NCBI RefSeq assembly: GCF_024218795.1
Contig: NZ_CP100401.1
Location: 186,001-250,000 of the forward strand
Reading direction: 5' to 3'
DNA: 64,000 bases
DNA from: Halorussus aquaticus
GTDB lineage: Archaea > Halobacteriota > Halobacteria > Halobacteriales > Haladaptataceae
Shown: piece by piece, positions 50,650 to 59,800 of the stretch
Position numbering within the stretch: position 1 is the first letter of the stretch
How the letters are laid out: each line of letters starts with the position of its first letter
Notes under the pieces: model-generated
Databases searched by the model: none
The model's input: only the letters and a program-made list of their open reading frames with translations
Told to the model about the DNA's origin: nothing
Made by a program: the position numbers and the translations under genes

Positions 50650-50982
50650 CTATTCGACGTGGACGCGGGTGACGTGCCCGCCGCAGCCACACTGCTCGAC
50701 GTACTCCCACGAGATGTCGTCGCCGAAGGCCGCGTCGAGCGCGTCGTAGAGGTACGCCTCCGGGTGGCCGTGGTCGCCGTGGGTCACGAGGTTGACGTGG
50801 TTCCCGCCCGCGGTGTGTTCGACCGCGGTCTCGGCCTGTTCGACCACGAGGTCCCGGCTCTCGGCGTGGTGGGGCTTTTCGAGGTTCGCCGACCACGAGT
50901 TGTCGTGGACACGGTCCGTTATCGGTTCCACGTCCCGGTCCAAGTCCACGTCGTGTTCGCGGTCGTCACTAGTTGTTCCCAT
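50650..50982 (-). CDS. CGCGG-family candidate RiPP precursor
   Basis: 110-aa acidic, His-rich protein whose C-terminal end carries EQCGCGGHVTRVHVE (Cys98-Gly-Cys100-Gly-Gly102). Haloarchaeal proteins with this CGCGG motif are annotated as putative radical-SAM-modified RiPPs, in which the core is near the C-terminus and a SPASM-type radical SAM enzyme alters it. No radical SAM gene is in this window, so the partner would be elsewhere. The His-rich middle (residues 57-73, e.g. NHVNLVTHGDHGH) could bind metal. Modification is inferred from the family name only. Confidence 0.7.
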   Translation of the reverse strand: MGTTSDDREHDVDLDRDVEPITDRVHDNSWSANLEKPHHAESRDLVVEQAETAVEHTAGGNHVNLVTHGDHGHPEAYLYDALDAAFGDDISWEYVEQCGCGGHVTRVHVE

Positions 50983-51064
50983 GTTCGAACGGAGGGCGCT
51001 GTCGTGCGAAGGGGTTGTCCCGAACGTGTTCGGAGGTTATGTTTCCGCGGGAGTCCCACCCGGT

Positions 51065-52429
51065 TCAATCGAGCAGTCCGACCAACTCCGCGACGTCGCG
51101 GTCCTCTAACTCAGTCACCGCCTCGATTATCTGCTCGCGCTTCGCTTCGTCGTACCGCTCTCCCGCGGTCTCGTGGAACTTCCGGCGTATCTGTTCCCAC
51201 GACATCGGGTCGTTGGGGTGGCCCTCGAACTCGTCTTTCTCGACGAGGTACGTCGTGCCGTCGGCCATCTCGACCGCCACGACCGCGGGCATCTCGCCGT
51301 TCTCGAACCGCGTCGTGAGTTCGGGGTCCTCCGAGACCTCCACCTTTCGGAGGAGTTCCTGCACGTCGTCGCGCCGGATGCGCTCGGGGGCGTACTGATC
51401 GTTGGTCATCTCGCGGTCCACGAGCGCGGCCGCGAGCATGTACGGCAGCGAGTGGTCGGCCTGCGCCTTGGTCTCGACCTCGTAGCGACTCCCCTCGCCG
51501 CCGCCGATGATGAGTTTCGCCCCCGCGAAGGTGTCGAGGCGTATCTTCTCGACCGATTCGTGGTCGATGTCCTCGCGCTCGGCGAGTTCGACGACGCCCT
51601 CGACCGCCGACTGGGCGTACGTCTCGGCGACGTACTTCTTGGTCATCACGTCGTGGACGCGCTCGGCGGGCGTGAACTCGGCCTCGAACTCGCCGGAGAC
51701 CGTCTGCTTCCACCCCTTCTGGCCCTCGAAGAGGTTCTTGGGACCGCCCATCCCGTTCTTGGCGAGGAACGCGGAGTAGACCGCGTTTCGGGCGGCGTTG
51801 GCCGACGCGATGCCCTTCCACTCCGAGATGCCCTCGGTTCGGGTCACGCGGAGCGCGTTGTGCGCGGTGCCCGCGATGCCGACGGCCGAGCGCAACTGTT
51901 CGCGGTCCAGTCCGAGAATCTTGCCCGCCCCGGTAGCAGCGGAAATCACGGTGTGGGTGACGTGGTCCCACCCGCGTTCGCGGACCGGCGCGTTCCACGC
52001 CAGCGCGGCCTGCACTTCGTAGGCCACCCCAATGGCGGTCAGTAGCTCTTCGCCCGACGCGTCGGCGTACTCTCCGCAGGCCACGATACCGGCGATGTTG
52101 TCGCTCGGATGGGGCGTCTCGCCCGGCGCGAGAAACGAGTCCATGTAGTCGAGGTAGCGCACGAGGGCGGTGTTGTACATCGTCGCGTCCGGCGGCGACG
52201 CGGTCGTGTCGTCCGGAGCGGAGTCGCCGCCGCCCCAGAGCGAACAGCCCTCGCCGCCGAACTCGGCGACCGTGTCGCCGACGACGCCGACCGGTTCCTC
52301 CTCCATCGCGGCGACGGCGATGCCGATGGAGTCGAGGACGCGTTTCTGGAGTTCGTCCACGGTGTCGTCGCTCAGGTCCTCGAAGTCGAGACCGAGCGCG
52401 AAGTCGGCGATGGCGGCGGTCGTTGTCAT
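51065..52429 (-). CDS. MmgE/PrpD family protein (2-methylcitrate dehydratase-like)
   Basis: 454 aa. SLWGGGDSAPDDTTASPPDATMYNTALVRYLDYMD and HPSDNIAGIVACGEYADASG are the typical N-terminal core, with ALAWNAPVRERGWDHVTH carrying the conserved aromatic/His residues. The family dehydrates 2-methylcitrate in propionate use or cis-aconitate. A methylcitrate synthase is not adjacent, so the substrate is uncertain. The start at 52429 (MTTTAAIADF) is chosen because upstream in-frame residues look non-conserved. Confidence 0.9.
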   Translation of the reverse strand: MTTTAAIADFALGLDFEDLSDDTVDELQKRVLDSIGIAVAAMEEEPVGVVGDTVAEFGGEGCSLWGGGDSAPDDTTASPPDATMYNTALVRYLDYMDSFLAPGETPHPSDNIAGIVACGEYADASGEELLTAIGVAYEVQAALAWNAPVRERGWDHVTHTVISAATGAGKILGLDREQLRSAVGIAGTAHNALRVTRTEGISEWKGIASANAARNAVYSAFLAKNGMGGPKNLFEGQKGWKQTVSGEFEAEFTPAERVHDVMTKKYVAETYAQSAVEGVVELAEREDIDHESVEKIRLDTFAGAKLIIGGGEGSRYEVETKAQADHSLPYMLAAALVDREMTNDQYAPERIRRDDVQELLRKVEVSEDPELTTRFENGEMPAVVAVEMADGTTYLVEKDEFEGHPNDPMSWEQIRRKFHETAGERYDEAKREQIIEAVTELEDRDVAELVGLLD

Positions 52430-52632
52430 AGGCGGGGGTGCGACGCTCCCCGGCAAAAAACGGACCGTGCGTTCAGTCGGACGCGACGGTGGTAAGGTCG
52501 GATTACGCGCGCCCGAGAGGGCCGTCGGAGACTGCGCGCGACACCGAAATCGGTGCTTCGAGCGAAATATACGTGTCATTGTGACATCAGTTCGTCGGGT
52601 CGAAGGAAGTGCGTCGGGCCGAAGGCTGGGCG

Positions 52633-54756
52633 TCAGCGCCGCCGGGCCACGAACGCACCGCCCGCGAGCAGAGCGACGAGTCCGGCCAGCGCCGACACCG
52701 GCCCGAACCCGGGCGCGGGCGCACTCGCCTCGACCGTCGTCTCCTCGGTCGTCGTGGTCGTCGTGTCGCCCTCGGCCGCGGGCGTCTCGGTCTCCGCGCC
52801 CGTCGCACCACCGGCCTCGGTCGTGGTCTCGTCGCCGCCGGTCGCGGCGTCAGTTTCGCCGGTGGCCTCCGTCGTCTCCTCACCGACCGGAGTCGTCTCT
52901 TCCTCGGCCTCGGTAGTGGTCGTCGTAGTGGCCTGTGCCTCGGCCGCGCCGCCGCCGACGACGACGCCGGTCGCGTTGGACTCGGGGTCGTTCGTCGAGA
53001 CCGTGAAGTTGGTGCCCGCGGGCACGTCCGAGAAGTCGAACGTCGCCTCCCACGTCCCGCCCTCGGAGATAGTCACAGTCTGGCGCTTGAGGAACGGGTT
53101 CTGGTCGGTGTTGGCGACCTCGAGGGTCAGTTCCGTGCCCGGCGCGGCGGTGCTGGTGCCCGAGATGGTCGCACCGCTCGCCGAGGGGACCTCTATCGGC
53201 CGGTCGAACGAGAGGTCGCGCTCCACGACCGTGAAGTTCGCCACGAGCGAGGTCTGGTTCCCGGCCGAGACGTAGGGGTTCGCCGCCGAAATCGTGAAGT
53301 TCGCTCGGTAGGTCCTGTTAGCTTCCAAGGTGTTCGAATCGAGCACCAGGAAGAACTGGTTGCCCGACTCGTCAACGATGAGTCTGGCCTCTTCGAGCGG
53401 GACATCCTGAGCCGGTTGGTTTATCTCGCCGACGCGGGTCAGGTTCATCGACAGGCCCGTCGTCTCGTTGTTGAGGTCCGAGATGTTCTGGACGTAGCTG
53501 TAGAGACCCGACGCCTGCACCTGCACGATGGCCCAGTCCTGATTCGCCACGGTCTGGTTCTGCGTGGCGACCTCGGCGATCTGCGCCGCGGACCCGACGT
53601 TCGCGCGGTCGGGCGCGGTCCAGATCTGAATGCCCTGCGTCGAGCGCTCGGTCACTCGTATCGACCCCACGTCGCTCCGCGTCGCCCCGACGAACACTTC
53701 GACCGGGTACGTCGCGGCGTCGAGTCGGCCGGGGGTCGGGTCGGTCACCATCTGGAAGTCGGTCAACTCGTCCTCGCCGACCACCGAGACCCCGGTCCCG
53801 TTGGGCGCGATACCGGCGCGGAAGGTGTCGAGCGCCACGGTCGCGACGCCGTCACCGTTCGCGTCGACGACCGTGAACCGCGAGAGGTAGCCGACCTGCC
53901 GAGAGCCTATCGTCACCGTCGCTCGGTCGGCCCCGTCGAACGTGACGTTGAACCGGGCCACGTCACCCCGCTGCTCGGTGACGGTCCGGTTCGAGAGCGA
54001 CGCGGTTCCGTCGACGGGTTCGACCACGGTTATCGCGGTTTCGGCGCGCGCCGTTCCGTCGTCGGTTATCAACGTGACGTTGTACGTCCCGGGTTCGACG
54101 CCGGTGAAGTTGGCGTCGAGCACGTCGTCACCGCTCACGTTACGAGTGACGACCGCGCTCCCGTCCCGGACCTCGACAGATTGGAACACGTCCGCCAACT
54201 GGGACGCGCTCAGTTGCTCCGAGAGGAGCGTGAGACCGTATCCCGCCCGGTTCGATTGGACTCGGAGGTCGGTCTGGGACTCGGGACTGTCGTCGTTCTG
54301 TACCACCGTGTCGCCGAAGGTCGCGTTGAGCGACTGCTGGGCGATTTCGAAGCTCGCCTCGCCGACGCTGCCGACGCCCACGACGTTGCCGTCCTGGATG
54401 ACGACCGGTTGCCCGTTCTCGTCGACGACGACGTACCGACCGTCGAGGTTGCTCGTGGCGAACACCGCCGTCCCGTTGCCGCCGAGCAACACCTCGGTGG
54501 CGAGTTCACCGACCTGTCCGTTCTGGACCCGGCGTATCGACCAGACTTCGCTGGTGTTCCCCTCACCGGCGGTGAACCGCAGGAACTGCCCCTGCCAGAA
54601 CACCTCGCCCGAGTCGGCCGGTACCTCGTCCAGTCCTTGGTCTTGGGCCTGAGACGTGCTCTTCGCACTGGTCATCGCCGCTCCGGTCACGCCCGCCGTC
54701 GTCGCGCTGACGACGAGCAGTGCTATCAGTACTACACTCGTACGTGTTCGTGTCAT
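52633..54756 (-). CDS. PGF-CTERM surface glycoprotein with BGTF-like repeats
   Basis: 707 aa. A Sec signal (RTSVVLIALLVVSATTAGVTGA) leads a beta-rich ectodomain, then a Thr/Glu-rich linker (about 620-680), and finally PGFGPVSALAGLVALLAG followed by FVARRR, the PGF-CTERM sorting tail processed by an archaeosortase (ArtA-type) with lipid attachment. The ectodomain resembles the haloarchaeal BGTF surface domain (VDRDL/FDRPI-like segments and many NxT/S sequons). It is a likely S-layer or cell-surface component. The start at 54756 is fixed by the signal. The archaeosortase is not in the window. Confidence 0.9.
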   Translation of the reverse strand: MTRTRTSVVLIALLVVSATTAGVTGAAMTSAKSTSQAQDQGLDEVPADSGEVFWQGQFLRFTAGEGNTSEVWSIRRVQNGQVGELATEVLLGGNGTAVFATSNLDGRYVVVDENGQPVVIQDGNVVGVGSVGEASFEIAQQSLNATFGDTVVQNDDSPESQTDLRVQSNRAGYGLTLLSEQLSASQLADVFQSVEVRDGSAVVTRNVSGDDVLDANFTGVEPGTYNVTLITDDGTARAETAITVVEPVDGTASLSNRTVTEQRGDVARFNVTFDGADRATVTIGSRQVGYLSRFTVVDANGDGVATVALDTFRAGIAPNGTGVSVVGEDELTDFQMVTDPTPGRLDAATYPVEVFVGATRSDVGSIRVTERSTQGIQIWTAPDRANVGSAAQIAEVATQNQTVANQDWAIVQVQASGLYSYVQNISDLNNETTGLSMNLTRVGEINQPAQDVPLEEARLIVDESGNQFFLVLDSNTLEANRTYRANFTISAANPYVSAGNQTSLVANFTVVERDLSFDRPIEVPSASGATISGTSTAAPGTELTLEVANTDQNPFLKRQTVTISEGGTWEATFDFSDVPAGTNFTVSTNDPESNATGVVVGGGAAEAQATTTTTTEAEEETTPVGEETTEATGETDAATGGDETTTEAGGATGAETETPAAEGDTTTTTTEETTVEASAPAPGFGPVSALAGLVALLAGGAFVARRR

Positions 54757-55241
54757 GAGTTCCCCATCTCCCCCCCCGCAGACTCGACCGTCGTGCGGGT
54801 CTCGTGGGGAATTCGGCGAAATCCGATAAGTATCTTGTGACGGTAGGGTCGGCTTTGGGTCCGAACAAAGACTGCCTAGCCCGGCGAACTCCCGACAATG
54901 GAACCGGACCGCGGGACGCCTCCGTCCCCGGCGACGCCGAACTGTCGTCGTCTCGAAATGCGCCGAAGCGTCCAGCGGCCGGGCGAGTCGAAACAACGTG
55001 AAGACCCCGGGCGCCTACGGGCCTGTAGTGTGCTGTCTGAGCCTAATTGGCTCGCCAGCAGCGACCGTCGGACGACAGGTCACGGTTGCCGTCACAGTGC
55101 TGTGGCAGTTGGAGTCCAGTGCGTACCACTGCGGGTTACGCAGTAACTAACGGCGTCGAGAACCGTCGCCACGACAGCAGGACTCCACGCTCGCGGCGAA
55201 CTCCGAGCCATTTTAACTGTCGGTGCTTCGAATCGGACGAC
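54757..55241. other. 485-bp intergenic region with clustered hairpins
   Basis: Between the surface glycoprotein gene (minus) and the DUF998-like gene (plus). The first 80 bp hold the glycoprotein promoter. Three small perfect hairpins lie within about 105 bp (see 55039-55144). The run attttaact (55210-55218) is a TATA candidate 28 nt before the GTG at 55242. No reading frame or tRNA recognised. Confidence 0.45.
55039..55144. ncRNA. Possible structured RNA (three hairpins)
   Basis: gagcc-taatt-ggctc (55039-55053), cacag-tg-ctgtg (55093-55104, extendable outward with a bulge) and actgcg-ggtta-cgcagt (55128-55144) follow one another in a non-coding gap. Their density is unusual, but strand and expression are unknown. 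Confidence 0.25.
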
Positions 55242-55814
55242 GTGACACGTTTCGATACGCTCTCGCGGGCTTGCGGAGTCGCCGCACCGCTCGTCACGCT
55301 CGGTGCGATTCTGGTCGCAACGCTCGTCTCGCCGTCGTTCTCGTGGGCGTCGAGCGCCCTCTCGGACCTCGGGCGACCCGGCGCACCGACCGCGGCGATT
55401 TTCAACGGCGGGTTGGTCCTCGGGGCGCTACTCGCGCTCCCCTTCGTCGCGCGAGTCGGTCTCGGTGCCCGGCGACACCTGACTCGGGCCGGAGTCGCGG
55501 CGTTCGGTCTCGCGGCCGTCTCGATGGGTCTCGTCGGCGTGTTCCCCGAGGGCCACGCCTACCACTTCCCGTCGGCCATCTCGCTCTATCTCTTCGTGAC
55601 CTACGGCCTGTTCCTCTACGGGTCGGGACGGGTCCGTGCCGGGGCGACGAACGCGGGACTCGCGGCAATCTGGCTCGGCGTCGCCCACGTCACGTCGTGG
55701 GTCGTCTGGGCCGCGGGCCTGCGAGTCGGCCCGGGACTCGCGGTTCCGGAGACTGTCGGTGCCGGGATGTTCGTCGCGTGGATCGGACTCGCGTGGCGTC
55801 TCACCGAGGAGTGA
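55242..55814 (+). CDS. DUF998-like membrane protein
   Basis: 190 aa, GTG start, six hydrophobic segments. Elements such as GVAAPLVTLGAILVATLVSPSFSW and SSALSDLGRPGAPTAAIFNGGLVLGAL are typical of the DUF998 family of integral membrane proteins, including the Asp-Leu-Gly motif after the first loop. Upstream in-frame codons translate to non-conserved sequence, and a TATA run 28 nt before the GTG supports the start. Function unknown. Confidence 0.82.
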   Translation: MTRFDTLSRACGVAAPLVTLGAILVATLVSPSFSWASSALSDLGRPGAPTAAIFNGGLVLGALLALPFVARVGLGARRHLTRAGVAAFGLAAVSMGLVGVFPEGHAYHFPSAISLYLFVTYGLFLYGSGRVRAGATNAGLAAIWLGVAHVTSWVVWAAGLRVGPGLAVPETVGAGMFVAWIGLAWRLTEE

Positions 55815-55859
55815 ACTCGCCCGAAGCTACAACCTGTTGGCGGGCGTACTTCGCCCGTC

Positions 55860-57263
55860 ATGGACCGCACCAATCCCGCGACCGGGGAGTCGCTCGAACC
55901 GATACCGGACGACTCCGAGGAGGAGGTAGACGCCGCGCTCGATACCGCCACTGAGACCTTCGCGACGTGGAAAGACGTTCCCGTCACGAAGCGCCAGCAG
56001 CTCCTCGCGAACGCCGGAGACGTCCTCCGCGAGAACAAGCAGGAGTACGGCGAACTGATGACGAGAGAGATGGGGAAACCGCTCTCGGCGGCCGTCTCGG
56101 AGGTCGAGAAGTGCGCGTGGGTATGCGACTACTACGCCGAGAACGCGGCCGAACACCTCCAGACCGAGCGCCGACCCGGCCCGGCCCACGTCGAGGCCTC
56201 CGTCTCCTACGAACCGCTCGGTCCGATTCTGGCGGTCATGCCGTGGAACTTCCCGTTCTGGCAGGTGTTCCGCTTCGCGGCCCCGCACCTCACCGCGGGC
56301 AACGTCGGCCTGCTGAAACACGCCTCGAACGTTCCGGGGTGTGCGCAGGCGATTCAGGAAGTCTTCGAGGAAGCGGGCTACCCGGAGGGCGTCTTCCAGT
56401 CGCTCGTCGTCCACTCGGACGAGGCCGAGTCAGTCATCGAGGACGACCGCGTGCAGGCGGTCACACTCACCGGGAGCGCCCGCGCGGGGCGCTCCGTGGC
56501 CAAGACCGCGGGCGAGAACCTCAAGAAGAGCGTCCTCGAACTCGGCGGTTCGGATCCCTTCGTCGTGCTGGACGACGCGGACCTCGACGCCGCCGCGGAG
56601 ACCGGAGCACAGGCCCGAACCCTCAACGCTGGCCAGTCCTGCATCGCCGCCAAGCGGTTCGTCGTCCACACGGACGTCTACGACGAGTTCCTCGACAAGT
56701 TCGTCTCGGCGATGGACGACGTGACAGTGGGCGACCCCACCGACGAGGAGACGGACATCGGTCCGCAGGCCCGCGAGGACCTGATGGAGGACGTTCACGA
56801 GCAGGTCCAGCAGACGGTCGAGGAGGGCGCGACCCTCGAACTCGGGGGCGAACCGCTCGACCGAGACGGGTTCTACTACCCGCCGACCGTGCTGACGGAC
56901 GTGCCCCGCGACTCGGTGGCGGCCACCGAGGAGGTGTTCGGTCCCGCCGCGGCCGTCTTCGAAGTCGAGGACGAACGGGAGGCCGTCGAAGTCGCCAACG
57001 ACCACCACCTCGGACTCGGCGCGTCGATATGGACGCGGGACTTGGACAGGGGAGAGGAGGTCGCCCACCGCATCGACGCGGGGATGACCTTCGTCAACGA
57101 ACTCGTCAAGTCCGACCCCAGAGTCCCCTTCGGCGGCGTGAAGGACTCGGGGTACGGCCGCGAGTTGGCCGTCCACGGCATCGAGGAGTTCGTGAACAAG
57201 AAGACGGTGTGGGTGCAGGACGCCGACGGGAACGAGGAAGACGTGGACGTGACGATAGAGTAG
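55860..57263 (+). CDS. Succinate-semialdehyde dehydrogenase-like aldehyde dehydrogenase
   Basis: 467 aa. General base Glu227 in VLELGGSDP, nucleophile Cys261 in NAGQSC, and the segment [13 protein letters not shown] are intact. The N-terminal [20 protein letters not shown] and the [24 protein letters not shown] ending match the Sad/YneI branch of succinate-semialdehyde dehydrogenases rather than the longer enzyme at 1194. It converges on the halocyanin gene with 4 bp between the stops. Confidence 0.92.
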   Translation: MDRTNPATGESLEPIPDDSEEEVDAALDTATETFATWKDVPVTKRQQLLANAGDVLRENKQEYGELMTREMGKPLSAAVSEVEKCAWVCDYYAENAAEHLQTERRPGPAHVEASVSYEPLGPILAVMPWNFPFWQVFRFAAPHLTAGNVGLLKHASNVPGCAQAIQEVFEEAGYPEGVFQSLVVHSDEAESVIEDDRVQAVTLTGSARAGRSVAKTAGENLKKSVLELGGSDPFVVLDDADLDAAAETGAQARTLNAGQSCIAAKRFVVHTDVYDEFLDKFVSAMDDVTVGDPTDEETDIGPQAREDLMEDVHEQVQQTVEEGATLELGGEPLDRDGFYYPPTVLTDVPRDSVAATEEVFGPAAAVFEVEDEREAVEVANDHHLGLGASIWTRDLDRGEEVAHRIDAGMTFVNELVKSDPRVPFGGVKDSGYGRELAVHGIEEFVNKKTVWVQDADGNEEDVDVTIE

Positions 57264-57267
57264 CGGA

Positions 57268-57933
57268 CTACTCCCGTCGCCGGTTCCGAATCTCGGCCAG
57301 CGGGAGACCGAGCAGGCCGACGACCAGCGCCCCGCCGAACCCGAGCGTGAGGGTGTCCGCGAGGCCCGACCCGCCGGACCCAGCAGACGCGTTCGACCCG
57401 CCGGTCGCGCTGGGTTCGCTCGAACCACTCGCGCCGGACCCGCCGCCGGAACTGCCGACCTCCACGTCACCGACGACGACAGCGCCCTTCATGCCCATGG
57501 CCTTGTGGGGCACGCAGGCGTACTTGACCACACCCTTCGAATCGAACGTCTGGCTGAAGGTGTGACCCTGCGAGTCGGTCATTTTACTCTCGAACGACCC
57601 GTCTTCGGCGACGACGTTGTGGCTACCGCCTTTGCCGGTCCACTTCCAGACTACCTTCGCGCCGGGGTCCACCCGGACGGCGGCCGGGCCGAACGCGAAG
57701 TTACCGTTGTTCCCCTTCGCGCCCACCTCGACCGTCACCTCGGATTTGCCGGTCTCGTCCACCACGCCGTCGTAGTTCGACACGCCGTCCAACCACCCGT
57801 CGAAGGTCGACTGGGCCGCCACGGGCGCGCTCGCGCCGATGCCCGCGGCCGTCACGCCCGCGACGCCCGCCGCACCCTTCAGGAACGTTCGTCGGTCCAC
57901 TGCGCCACCTGAGCAGGAAACATCGGAGTTCAT
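57268..57933 (-). CDS. Halocyanin-type blue copper protein with C-terminal membrane anchor
   Basis: 221 aa. Twin-arginine signal DRRTFLKGAAG at 13-23, then a plastocyanin-like domain with Cu ligands His105 (SHNVV), Cys140 and His143 (YACVPH), and Met148 (or Met146). A Gly/Ser-rich linker leads to a C-terminal membrane helix (LADTLTLGFGGALVVGLLGL). It likely carries electrons on the outer membrane face. A TATA run at 57961-57969 (tttatatc on the minus strand) lies about 30 nt before the start. Confidence 0.92.
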   Translation of the reverse strand: MNSDVSCSGGAVDRRTFLKGAAGVAGVTAAGIGASAPVAAQSTFDGWLDGVSNYDGVVDETGKSEVTVEVGAKGNNGNFAFGPAAVRVDPGAKVVWKWTGKGGSHNVVAEDGSFESKMTDSQGHTFSQTFDSKGVVKYACVPHKAMGMKGAVVVGDVEVGSSGGGSGASGSSEPSATGGSNASAGSGGSGLADTLTLGFGGALVVGLLGLPLAEIRNRRRE

Positions 57934-57960
57934 CGTAATTAGAGGTTCCGCGGAGAGGAC

Positions 57961-57969
57961 GATATAAAC
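57961..57969 (-). promoter_or_regulatory. TATA element for the halocyanin gene
   Basis: On the minus strand gtttatatc lies 28-36 nt upstream of the start at 57933, the expected position for a leaderless transcript. Confidence 0.6.
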
Positions 57970-58000
57970 CCCCTCTCGTTCCCAGAGAGTGAAAACGGGG

Positions 58001-59800
58001 CTACGAGTCCGCGGCCGGGGCGAGGGTCACGTTCGAGAACTCGAACCGAGCGCCGCCCTCGTCGCTCTCCGTCAGGGTACACTCCCAGTCGTAAATCTCG
58101 GCGAGTTGCGTGATGAACGTCAGTCCGAGACCGATTCCGACCTCGTCGGTCGTGTACCCGGCCTCGAAGACTCGCTCCCTGTCGGCTTCCGGGATTCCCT
58201 CCCCGTCGTCCTCCACGTAGAACCCGTCCTCCAGAGCGCCGATGCGAATCGTCACGCCGTCGTCCGCCGCCGAATCGTCCTTCGAACCGTGTTCCACTGC
58301 ATTTTGGAGCAGGTTCTGGAGCAGGTGTTGGAGGTGGTGGCGTTCTACCTCGACCCGGACGTCAGTCTCCACGTCGAGTCGGCCGCCCTCGGCGGCGACG
58401 TCCGCCCACGCCTCGCTCGCGGCCTCGCGCAGAGAGACTATTTCCGGGTCGATGGACGCCTCGACACCGCGAGTCATCACCAGCAGGACGTCTATCATGT
58501 CCTCCATCCGGTCGAGGGCGTCGGCGACCCGTTCGAGCGCCGTCTCGTCCTCGTCTCCGGCCGTCGGGAGGTAAATCTGGGCGATGGAGAGTGGGTTGCG
58601 GAGTTCGTGGGCGAGCATGCTGGCGAACGATTCGAGTCGCTCGTTCTGCTGTTCGAGTTGCTGCTCCCGGCGCTTCCGGTCGGAAATGTCCCTGACGTAG
58701 ACCGACAGTCCGCTCTCGGAGGGGTACGCGTGGTACTCGAACCACGCGTCGAGCGCCGCGACGTACTCCTCGTGGGAGACGTTGTTCTGGGTCTCGACCG
58801 CCCGGTGGAACGCGTCGTAGGTTTCCGTCTCCCGAATCTCGGGGAGGACCTCCCAAATCGTGCCGCTGAACAGGTCCGCCCGGTCCGCGCCGAGCAGTCG
58901 TTCGGCCTGTTCGTTGACGTACGTGAACCGCCACGCCTCGTCCAGCGCGAAGAACCCGTCGTCGATGCGCTCGAACACCTCCTCCAGTTCCGCCTGTAAC
59001 TGGTCGCGCTGGCGCTCGATGGTCTGTTGGCGGTCGGCCCTGTCGAGGGCGGCCTCCGTGTTCGCCGCCAGTATCTTGGCGAGGTCGAGTTTCGCCTCGG
59101 TTATCTCCTCGGTCGTGGTCGACCCCGCCGTGAGAACGCCGTGTTCGCCCAGCGGGAGAATCATCTCGGTTTGGACCGGCGTCTCGGCGTTGTAAACGTC
59201 GGTCTGCTCGGGGACGGTGTCGTAGAGTTCCGGCCTCTGGGACCCGTAGACGCGCCACGCGAGTCCTTCTCCCTCCTCGAAACAGGGGACGCCGTCGAAC
59301 AGTTCCTCGGCCTCGGCCGTCGTCTCGACGGGACGAAGCACGCGTTCGTCGCCGTCGAGGAGGTGAACGCCACAGACGTTCAGGTCGAGGATGTCGCGAA
59401 CCGTCGAGACCGCCACGTCGCAGATTTCGGTCTTGGTCTCGGCGGCCATCAGGTCGCGGGTGACCGCCCGAAGTCCCGCCAGCGTCTCCTCGTACTGCTT
59501 CCGGCGGGTGACGTCCCGGAACACCGCCTGATTTATCGTCCGGCCCCCGATGTCCGCGATGCTGGCGCTGATTTCGACCGGTACCTCGGTGCCGTCGTCG
59601 CGCACGACGTAGTAGTCCTCGTACTCCCGAAGCACGCCGCCCGATTCGACGTGCGCATCGAAGAGTCGGCGGTACCTATCGGTCTCTTCCGGCGGGTGGA
59701 GGGCCGTCTGGTGCATCCCCACGATGTCCTCCCGGGACTTGCCGAGAAGTCGTTCCGCGGCGTCGTTCGTGTCGATAATCGTCCCGGTCTCCGCGTCCAC
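58001..59800 (-). CDS. Histidine kinase, C-terminal half (PAS-GAF-PAS-HisKA-HATPase)
   Basis: 600-codon frame whose apparent GTG start lies inside the PAS core (VDAETGTIIDTND), so it is a fragment of the upstream gene. Order: rest of PAS3 (1-95), GAF (about 105-250, LRAVTRDLMAAETKTEICD), PAS4 (about 270-385, IDDGFFALDEAWRFTYVNEQ), phospho-His box MLAHELRNPLS, N-box LLQNLLQNAVEHGS, G-box DDGEGIPEADRERVFEAG and GIGLGLTFI. The catalytic core is intact, so the protein would autophosphorylate if expressed. Confidence 0.85.
   Translation of the reverse strand: MDAETGTIIDTNDAAERLLGKSREDIVGMHQTALHPPEETDRYRRLFDAHVESGGVLREYEDYYVVRDDGTEVPVEISASIADIGGRTINQAVFRDVTRRKQYEETLAGLRAVTRDLMAAETKTEICDVAVSTVRDILDLNVCGVHLLDGDERVLRPVETTAEAEELFDGVPCFEEGEGLAWRVYGSQRPELYDTVPEQTDVYNAETPVQTEMILPLGEHGVLTAGSTTTEEITEAKLDLAKILAANTEAALDRADRQQTIERQRDQLQAELEEVFERIDDGFFALDEAWRFTYVNEQAERLLGADRADLFSGTIWEVLPEIRETETYDAFHRAVETQNNVSHEEYVAALDAWFEYHAYPSESGLSVYVRDISDRKRREQQLEQQNERLESFASMLAHELRNPLSIAQIYLPTAGDEDETALERVADALDRMEDMIDVLLVMTRGVEASIDPEIVSLREAASEAWADVAAEGGRLDVETDVRVEVERHHLQHLLQNLLQNAVEHGSKDDSAADDGVTIRIGALEDGFYVEDDGEGIPEADRERVFEAGYTTDEVGIGLGLTFITQLAEIYDWECTLTESDEGGARFEFSNVTLAPAADS

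Noticed and set aside
50985..51064. A radical SAM maturase next to the CGCGG protein
   Set aside because: The neighbours are a small membrane protein and an MmgE/PrpD enzyme; no CxxxCxxC protein lies nearby. ThiC is a radical SAM enzyme but belongs to thiamine synthesis.
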